From Neostapfia colusana (taxonomy: Eukaryota; Streptophyta; Magnoliopsida; Poales; Poaceae): a stretch of DNA of 64,000 nt. The position numbers and the translations under genes were made by a program. Each line of letters opens with the position of its first letter. Within the stretch, counting starts at the first letter, position 1. The notes beneath the pieces are model-generated. The model saw nothing but the letters and a program-made list of their open reading frames with translations, made no database searches and was not told the DNA's origin. Of the stretch, positions 56,631-64,000 are shown in pieces. Location of the stretch: positions 95,796,622 to 95,860,621 of the forward strand of contig JASWHV010000005.1 in the NCBI GenBank assembly GCA_030760725.1, written 5' to 3'.

Positions 56631-59215
56631 TGTAAGGGCCTCAGTTTTCGACACATACTTGAAGTGTTCATCACCACACCACACACCTCATTTGAAGCAA
56701 ATTGATGAACACAAATGAAGAGCAAGTAACCACCATCAACTTGCTCATTAGAGAACAAACTCACATATTGCAAAAGTGGTATTTCCCACATGTGATATAG
56801 AGGGGCTGGGCATATGAAAACTCCTACACATTGCTAAGGATGTCCATGCCAAGTTTCACCCAAATTCAAAACCTTTTTGAGGTCATTTTGGGTATAGCTA
56901 GAAAGAGGGCAGTTTGAGACCATATTCAAATTCAAACTGTTTTTTTCCCATGAATTCAAAAGTGGGAGGCATATTCTTATTCAGCACAATTTTGTGAGCT
57001 CACACTCCAATTCTCACTCCATTTGGAGTTGATCTTGACATGAGCTAAGTGGGACAAATTCAAACTTTATTTGAATTTCAAACTGAACTTGTGCTGAAAT
57101 TCATTCAAACCAAACCCAATTTGAATTCTAATCAATTCAAATGGCTCATGGGTGAATAATTTGAGTCACCATGGGTATTTTGGGCTCACTGTTTACAACA
57201 GTGATTAGGAGTAAATTTCAGAGGTTAAAACCCCGGGTGGGACCCACATGTCATAGAGAGAAGGGGGGAGACTTGCACCCAAAGTCACAGTCTCGGTGGG
57301 AACTTCCACCGAGCAGCTGCCGACTTAACGCTCAGGAGCAGCTGCGCTCGCCACCGATGAGGAGCAGCGCCACCAGCTGCTTCCCGCGCCCACACACGAG
57401 CCAAGGGCGGTTCCAGGGCCCTCTTAAGGCGCACCACCGAGGCAGGCACCAATCATTTTCCCCTCTTCCGTGAACACCGAGCCCCCGACCTGCCGCCCCT
57501 CTGCTCGATCGGAGAACCGTGAAACCAGCTTGCCTTCTGCCTCCCCGAGCTGCTAGACAGCAACCTGAGATCGCACTCCACCTCCCCAACGCCAAAAACC
57601 CCGAGCTCCGACCTCCTTTGCCCGAGAGCGATCGCCACAGCGGAGAACCAACCTCAGCCGAAGGTCAGGCACCCGTGGACAGCATTCCACAGGCGTTTTC
57701 ACGATCCAGCAAGAGAGGCAACAGGAGCGCGCGACCACCATGCTGCTCTCCAAGTTTGGAAGCAAACCGTGAAGAATCCACGGAGAATTTCCAGTTTTTT
57801 GCTCCGGCGACCGTAAACCGAGCTTCCGGTACGGATTCTTAAAATTCTCGCTCTATGATCCTTCTCTAGCTATCAAATCTTGCACATAGACGCTGTACTA
57901 GCCGGCGATCAAGTTCCTTTCTGCATCCGTGGTGTGAAACTGTCTAGGAGTGACGAATTCTGAGCTCAATCAAGAGCGGTCATGGCGGGCACGCTCGGCC
58001 ACACAGTGCCAACCGACTTGCCGCCATCTTTGAACCCTTTTGACACCTTGTCTAGCTTCCTAGAGGTACACTGATGCTGTAGAACCGATTGTTCGAGGTG
58101 TTGCCGGGTTAGAACACACGGTCGACGGCGCCGAACCACAACCGAGGCCGCGGCACGTCGCCGGGCTATTTCCGGTTACCGCCAGCCCGAACTGACACCA
58201 CCGACGTGTTCCTTAATGTCGATAACCCCCTGGCGGCGAGTTTCAGACCATGGGATGGCCGGCAGCGGCGAGCCGGCGAGCTCAGAGTCGGCTCCGGCGA
58301 GGGGAGGCGGCACGGGCGCGAGAGAGCGTCGGGAGGAAGACGAAGCCGGCTGGCCCATGCGTCAGCGGCTGAAAAATTTAAATCGGGATCGGGTGTGGCC
58401 GGGATCGGCTGTGCTGGTGCACAGGAACCTCGCAGACCACGGTGCGCCGTCGCCTCAGCGTGCGACGCGTGTCCCCGGGGCCAACCCGCAAGTTTAAACT
58501 TTTCCCCGATTTTCAGATTTCCTTCAAACTTCAAATCCTCATAACTTGAGCTAGAAAACTCCAAATCGAGTGAACCAAATTTTATTGGATTCAGCTCTCT
58601 GAGTACTTTCCAGCAAATCAAGTTTCACTTCATGAAAATCCTTATTTCTCCAGAATTAATTCCTCAAATTTAAACTGTTTGGAATTTTAACTGGAGAATC
58701 CTTTGGAGGAAAATCCTGAAATTTTGCTGGGATGTTCACCAAAATATCCCTGAACTACCATAAAATTTTCAGATCCATTTGAGCTCATTTGATCCACCTA
58801 ATGGTGTGATTAGTGAAAGTGTTCCAGAGAAAATAGAAAATGTTCAGAAGCATTTTCAGAATTTTCTCTGAAATTGTTTAGCTCATATCCTTAGCTAGGA
58901 ACCTTCAAATTAAGTGAGACCAACTCCATTAGAACCCTCTGAAAAACTAGTTTTCAGAAAGTCATAGTTTGTTTCATGAAAATCCTTAGAACACCCTAAA
59001 AGCCTTCAATTAAAGTCAAGTACATAATTAATTGTGGAGGGCTCAAATGATCTTTGCTGCAACTAAAACTTGACCAAGTCTGTGTTTAGGTTGTGACCAA
59101 GCCACAGAAAAAGTTTCACATCATTAAGTCTGTCTAGAGGGAGTTATAAGATTCACAAGTTCAAACTTAATATAAATGCATTGAAATTAATACATGTATG
59201 TCTTATATCATGTAG

Positions 59216-59296
59216 TCGCTAAGGTCGAGGAGGAACCCAAAGTCCTAGACTTTGTTACTCCGGAGGAGCAGCTAGCCTACGACCAAGAGAAGCAAG
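59216..59296 (+). other. Putative LTR exon alpha (H)
   Basis: This 81-nt segment after TTATATCATGTAG and before CAAG|GCAAGC reads AKVEEEPKVLDF, then VTPEEQLAYDQEKQ. It is open despite H being a solo LTR. Confidence 0.5.
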
Positions 59297-59489
59297 GCAA
59301 GCTCCGGTTTACATTAACCGTTTTACAAAGTTTTATTGTTTTGAGCACTTAATTGAATATTATGATTCCTTGCATAAGAGTCTTGTTTGGAAACCCAATT
59401 GCATAGCCATGAAAACCATGGGTTGGGTTTAGGATTGCAAAACCCGTTAGCTACTGCAATGCTAAGAGAGTGTAGGATTCGGTACAAGT

Positions 59490-59509
59490 CGAGTAGTTGG
59501 AACTACTCG
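59490..59509 (+). repeat. Mid-LTR palindrome (H)
   Basis: Perfect 9-bp arms, CGAGTAGTT/AACTACTCG, surround a GG centre. Confidence 0.75.
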
Positions 59510-59988
59510 CGAGCATAGGCGAGAGGCACTCGACTCGGGTAGAGATAGCACATGATACACATGGCAAGAAAAATGAGACCGAGCGGAGAGTAAGGGCAGC
59601 AGGACTTTGGGGCCTGTGTGCTGTAGCTTCGCTTGTGTCGATTGAGGACTGAGCCGTGTGCAGGCCTGTTGAACAAGCTAGAACAGTACCGAAGACCTAC
59701 CGGCTATATGGGAACCGGGAAACCGATGTAACTCGGGTAGCTGGATGTTGAGGCATAGCTGGTCGTTCAGAGGGTAGGTTGAGAGCTCGAGGTGTAAATC
59801 GGCTGGCGGCACTGAGATGCGCGTGCAGAGACCTCTTGCTCGGGACGATTGGACCGGTTCAACATTTGGCTAACGGGTGAAAGGTAGTTGCGTACGGCGT
59901 CCGTGATGGTTGTTGTAGGCAACATCGAGTACGGGCGTACGTGACGAGTTATTCGGGTAACCCTGCAGGTGTAAATCGATTATAATCG

Positions 59989-60038
59989 CCGTCCCTCGCG
60001 GTCAGTGAGTACCACTTGTTCACTGTACCGTGACGTAG
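59989..60038 (+). promoter_or_regulatory. Conserved LTR block (H)
   Basis: CCGTCCCTCGCGGTCAGTGA opens the block and CGTGACGTAG ends it, as in A, B and E. Confidence 0.5.
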
Positions 60039-60389
60039 AAAGAACAGGCTAGTTGCATGTTAAAATGTTGCTGATTGAAAGATGGACTTGATTGCTAATC
60101 ATGTGCTGTAGTTTAGAGCTAACTAAAGTTCTTTTCAACTTTGGGCAAAGTACATGAGAGAAATGCGTTTCTTGTTTGATTGCAGCTCTCTCATGTGCCT
60201 TTAGCGTAAGGTTCTCCACAACCTGCTGCTAAAACTTGAAAGTAAGGTTCTACTAATTAGGCGAGTCCTTGCAAATGATTTTTACCTCATGTAAACCATC
60301 ACCCCTCATGTAGAAGTTCCATGCTTAGGTAAGACGGGTCAGACTTGCTGAGCCTTCGTGCTCACTGCTTGTGTTTGAAGCTTTTGCAG

Positions 60390-60478
60390 GGTTCTATGAG
60401 GAGGGGACTCCCGAAGAGGAGACGGAACCCCAGGAGGGGAACCACGTCGAGTGGGAGTCGTGCACGCCGCAGAGTTAG
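60390..60478 (+). other. Putative LTR exon beta (H)
   Basis: It follows GAAGCTTTTGCAG. In phase 1 it reads FYEEGTPEEE and HVEWESCTPQS to TAG at 60476-60478. With alpha the frame carries one base over the joint and stays open. Confidence 0.5.
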
Positions 60479-60644
60479 TGTGCGTGTGTGCTAGCAAGGA
60501 CACATTCAAGGGCTGAACGTGAACTTGATGCGTAGTCTATGCCCGTGAGTGTAGACTGGACTTATTTTGATGTAAACATGTTCATAAACCACTTTATGTA
60601 AAATAAACTTTGCTTCCGCTTTGTACCTTTGACGTGTGTTATAC

Positions 60645-60665
60645 GGTGCTGTGCAACGCAGCACC
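60645..60665 (+). other. LTR-terminal stem-loop (H)
   Basis: GGTGCTG/CAGCACC arms surround a 7-nt loop. Confidence 0.65.
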
Positions 60666-60708
60666 CCTCAGCGTGATCCTGGCTCGACAAGACCGTGGGG
60701 TCGTGTCA

Positions 60709-60877
60709 AACACTTGTGAAGAGCAAGTAACCACCATCAAAAGGGTGATTAGAGGGGAAAGTCCTAACTTCAAAAAGTGGGATTTCTACACATAAACATG
60801 AAAGGTTGAGCTCACCCCTAGACCTTATATATTCTTGGGAAGGCTCAGGCCAAATTTCATGCAAATCCAATACTTTT
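60709..60877 (+). repeat. Element I: gypsy-type LTR, second piece (AACAC duplication of H at 60709-60713)
   Basis: It continues 56541-56630 and resembles the start of B-family LTRs (GAAGAGCAAGTAACCACCATC). It is then cut by copia D' at 60878. The rest of I would lie right of the window. Confidence 0.55.
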
Positions 60878-60954
60878 TGTGAGACCTATGTGTGCTGAAT
60901 ACATTGGCTTTGACGATAAAAGTTTTGAATACTACCAAAACACCTTTTTCACAA

Positions 60955-61150
60955 GGTCCGACTCTAGGTCCGAGCTCCTGCAAGGTCCGACGATAGGTCC
61001 GACGTAAGGTCCGACTTTCTTTGTCTAGGTCTGACTTATTTTGGCTAGGTCCGACTTGTTTTTGCTAGCTCCGGTGCTAGGTCCGACTAGCTTTGGTAAG
61101 TTCCGTGGTAGGTCCGACTAAGCTTTAGTAAGCTCCGGTTCAAGGTCTGG
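60955..61150 (+). repeat. GGTCCGAC motif array in D' LTR
   Basis: I count eight exact GGTCCGA starts and two variants (GGTCTGAC, GGTCTGGT) in under 200 bases, with CTAGCTTTGGTAAG or similar spacers between the later ones. It lies ~800 bases upstream of the TATA box. Confidence 0.75.
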
Positions 61151-61952
61151 TTAGCTTTGGTAAGGTTCGGAGCTTGATTGCAATGGTTCTGCTTTTAACT
61201 TGCAATGTTTTGAACTTGCTTTACTCTTATGGAAAGTTTGCTTAGTATTATTTTACTAAGTTTTTGGTGTGTTTTGGTGGTTATGGCTGATATCATTTTG
61301 CTATGGTTTACAACATGCTTATGTGAGGTGCTCACATAAGATGTTGTAGTTTCAGAACTAACGAGAGTCAAGTCGAGGACTTGTGCTCGGAAGTATTGGT
61401 TGTTTATTCATGTGTAGGTGTTGCTTGAGTTCAAGACATGGCTGGTGACGGGATCCATTGAACTAGTCTTAGGGAGAAGATGAGGTTCAACAACCAAGTT
61501 CGGAAGGAATTGTGGTTGAGTTGATCGGGAGGTTGCGCAATATGTTTTAATCAAGAACAATGCATATGAAGGTATCTTGGACGTCGTTGGAAGATGTTTG
61601 CACGTGTGCAAGGAGTGCATGGACGTGGCTGCATGGTTCCAAGGCGTGATGAAGAGATGTGGACGTAAATAATTGGTCAAAAAGGTCCAACTGACTAGGT
61701 TATGGACTCAGGCTGCGGCTGAGTCGTGTTTGACTCAAATATGAAAAGTTTTGAGTTGGTTATGATAGGATTTCGTGTGGGTCACGAATTTGAGTTATTT
61801 TAGGAATGTTTGGGACGTTCCAAAGGTGTTTGGAAGTCTTAAAATTGCTTCTATCTGCGTGTAGAAGAGTCTGGAGCAGTATTGGAAAGTTACAGTTTGA
61901 ATCCAAGTAGGAGTAGGAGTCCTAGTTTGAATTGGATTGGCCATAGAGCTGG

Positions 61953-61960
61953 TTATATAA
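61953..61960 (+). promoter_or_regulatory. TATA box of D' LTR
   Basis: GGTTATATAAG is shared with the D LTR. AATAAA follows 60 bases downstream, as expected for a short R region. Confidence 0.65.
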
Positions 61961-62561
61961 GAAAGGGAGGCCAGAGCTCGTGGAGCACGACATTGGGGCT
62001 ATTCCTCTTGTGTTTTGATAAATAAAATTCCTATTCTCAAGAAACTTTTGTGCCTTGTTCGTCCGACTTGTTTCAGACAAGTTTTTCTCGTCGAGTTTCT
62101 GTTCAGCACTACCTTGCTTCGGTGGTTTTATCATAACTAGAGTTTTACAGATCCAATTGATGTGATTATTTTTGGGTTGTCTTCACAACTTTATTATCTA
62201 TCATCTATGAAAATTTCACGGTCATTGAATTTGTGGTTTCTGATCTACACGAGTTTCTTTGCAGTATTGCAGAACTGTTATTCTCGCGTAGGACAGATTG
62301 ACCTTTGTTCGATCTTTTGATCGTAACTTGAGTTTCTCTCAACGGATTTTCATGATTCTTGTTGTGACGTCTTCGTGACTTGATTATCTACAATCTATAC
62401 TAGTTTTGTCACAGTTGAACACGTTTATATTAGTCTCATACACGGTTTATTTAACAGATCGGTTTTCTGCTGAGGGGTGTTTTGTTGCTTCCGCTGAAAA
62501 GTTTTTATCTACCATTTATCCCCCCTCTGGTAGCTTTACACGTGTACTTCGATCCTACAAT

Positions 62562-62573
62562 TGGTATCAGAGC
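62562..62573 (+). other. Primer binding site of D'
   Basis: TGGTATCAGAGC lies two bases after the LTR end, complementary to initiator tRNA-Met. The equivalent site is deleted in D. Confidence 0.93.
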
Positions 62574-62620
62574 CAGGTTGCTCTAATCTTTGTGATTTGC
62601 ACGTGTTTTGACTAATCATC

Positions 62621-64000
62621 ATGGAGAAATACTCCGCCAAACCTTATGTGTTTAGTGGTATTGATTTTCAGGTTTGGAAGGCACGCATGGAAGCTTTCAT
62701 CCAGGCGCAAGGCTTTGCAATATGGGAAAAGGTGTACAAGCCTTAAGATGTGCCTTCAAACGATCAAGTCACGGCTACAAACATGAGAGATGTCGACAAC
62801 AACAACAAGTCTCGGAACTTGATCATACATGGACTAACTCAGAGCGACTTCGACCGTGTTGCACACCTCCGATCGGCGTACGATGTGTGGAGATCACTTT
62901 GTGACTACCAAGAAGGATCCAACACGATCAAGGAGGTAAGAAAGGATATGTTCAAGAAAGAATACATGCGCTTTGAGATGCAACCTAGTGAGTCCATTGA
63001 TGACCTCTTTGCTCGCTTTAATAAAATTCTCAGCAACTTGCGTAGCGTCAATGTTAATTTTTCAGATGCTGAAAATGCTACGCAATTACTAAGTGCATTA
63101 GACATGTCAATTTGGGAGATGAAAGTAACATCCATACGTGAATCCACTGTCATGAGTACTCTTACATTAGATGTGCTTTATTCTAAGCTAAAAATTCATG
63201 AAATTGACATTATATCACGTAAGAACCCAAATAAGACTATTGAATTTGTCTCACAACGTGATATGCCTAGCTCCGGCCAATCATATAGCAATACACTTGC
63301 TTTGCTGTCTTCACTAACCCTGGAACAGATTGAGGAGTTTCCAGAGGAGGAGCTAGTACTTCTTTCTACTAAGTTCTCAAAAGCATTGCAAAATGTGAGA
63401 ACTAGAAGGAGAGGAAGCTCCGGACCTCAATGATGCTTTGAATGTGGTAAGACAGGACACTTTCGTACAGATTGCCCTAACCTTTCAGGTCCTTCTAACT
63501 GTTATGAAAAGCAGAATAAATTCAAGTCCTCTTTTGGCAACACCAACAAGAAAAAGACGGGTTTTACAGTACGCAAACTGATAAACAGTTTCATCACCGC
63601 ACTTCAAGAACTTAGCTCGAGTAATGTAGACATTGGAAGTGATGAGGATGATCTGGAAACTTGTGCTTCATGGCGGGCAAATCGAAATCAAGTATGGAGG
63701 ATGCAGAACACAACAGTGACAACGAAGAGGTATGTCCTACTTGCGAAGAAATGTGTGATGCTATTTCTCGTGCCACTATTATTGTTAAGAAAAAAGACAA
63801 AAAGCTTAGGGACAATGCTCTTAAAATTGAGTCACTAGAATCTGAAATTAATCGTTTAAAATCCTTGATTTCTAGTGAAGATTCTTGTTCCTCATGTGAT
63901 TTAATATATGAACAATTGTCCTCTCTAAGAAGTGCACACACCTCCACACTTGATAAACTTGAACTTGAAATCAAAAAGAACAAAAAGCTTGCTGCACTTA
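62621..64000 (+). pseudogene. copia gag pseudogene of D' (runs off the edge)
   Basis: It starts MEKYSAKPYVFSGIDF at 62621, typical of copia gag. The UBN2-type region is at 62690-63180 and the CCHC knuckle (CFECGKTGHFRTDC) follows at about 63430-63480. Breaks: TAA at 62744-62746, TGA at 63431-63433 where D has CGA, and one base lost near 63655 relative to D, after which the frame is wrong. Gag would form the particle; this copy cannot make the full protein. Confidence 0.88.

Larger units (their letters stand above)
56631..60708 (+). repeat. Element H: solo LTR of the B family
   Basis: It is 4078 bp, TGTAAGGGCC to GTCGTGTCA, collinear with the B 5' LTR in reverse. No primer site, internal region or second LTR adjoins it. 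A near-perfect 5-bp duplication flanks it, as left by recombination between two LTRs. It keeps the GC-rich core (57230-58500), alpha, palindrome (59490-59509), conserved block (59989-60038), beta, AATAAA (60602-60607) and terminal stem-loop. Confidence 0.88.
60878..62559 (+). repeat. 5' LTR of D'
   Basis: It is 1682 bp, TGTGAGACC to GATCCTACA. It contains the GGTCCGAC array (60955-61150), a TATA box (61953-61960) and AATAAA at 62021-62026. Confidence 0.9.
60878..64000 (+). mobile_element. Element D': Sirevirus-like Ty1/copia retrotransposon, cut by window edge
   Basis: A complete 5' LTR, primer site and gag are visible before the edge. It is the same family as D at the left edge, in opposite orientation. 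Its LTR start is set by the point where similarity with D begins (TGTGAGACC), and its LTR end by CA just before the primer site. Confidence 0.9.

Noticed and set aside
61408..61680. 90-aa minus-strand frame in the D' LTR (also 3414-3626 in D)
   Set aside because: It lies antisense inside LTR U3 with no domain and is altered between copies.

Overview
The window looks like plant nuclear DNA, most likely from a grass (Poaceae), and is made entirely of nested LTR retrotransposons. I found no host gene, tRNA, rRNA, CRISPR array or bacterial feature. The evidence is chromodomain-bearing Ty3/gypsy polyproteins (Tekay/Del type), very long (~4 kb) LTRs with AT-rich flanks and GC-rich cores, tRNA-iMet-type primer sites (TGGTATCAGAGC) and a Sirevirus-like Ty1/copia family. 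Species cannot be named from this sequence.

Layout. Letters are my own labels. D (1-4215, - strand) is a decayed copia element cut by the left edge. C (- strand gypsy) is seen as gag pieces at 4216-4555 and 31463-31697, a leader, a primer site and a 5' LTR at 33678-37555. C is interrupted by D and by A. A (4556-31457, + strand) has 4.3-kb LTRs, a perfect CTCAC target duplication and no gag-pol, so it is a LARD-like non-autonomous element. B (8905-23663, - strand) sits inside A just after A's primer site. It has a perfect ATAGC duplication, an intact 1547-aa gag-pol and an extra 314-aa upstream ORF. F (37556-38319, - strand) is a gag-protease fragment of an older gypsy element, split by C and by G. 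G (38320-39883 and 54174-56540, - strand) is an LTR interrupted by E. E (39884-54173, + strand) is a full gypsy element with near-identical LTRs, a perfect AGAAT duplication and a broken gag-pol. I (56541-56630 and 60709-60877, + strand) is the start of another gypsy LTR, split by H, a B-family solo LTR (56631-60708). D' (60878-64000, + strand) is a second copy of D's copia family, cut by the right edge. Order of insertion reads F > C > A > B on one side and F > G > (E; I > H, D') on the other.

Most interesting signals. (1) Every gypsy LTR family here carries a conserved acceptor-like TTTTGCAG|G, and the LTRs of A, B, C and H carry two short protein-like segments, here called alpha and beta. 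Alpha is followed in most families by a GC-type donor-like AG|GCAAGC, and beta ends at a conserved stop. The alpha and beta frames match (phase 1) in A, B and H, which suggests a small spliced acidic protein encoded inside the LTR. (2) All four gypsy leaders carry a CAG|GTAA donor-like site 180-245 nt after the 5' LTR, and gag is preceded by a CAG acceptor-like site at its ATG. B has another such site at its extra ORF, so alternative splicing could choose between extra ORF and gag-pol. (3) A 7-bp stem near the LTR 3' end co-varies between families (GGTGCCG/CGGCACC versus GGTGCTG/CAGCACC). (4) Further palindromes recur in mid-LTR and next to the polypurine tract. All splicing and RNA claims are inferences from sequence pattern.
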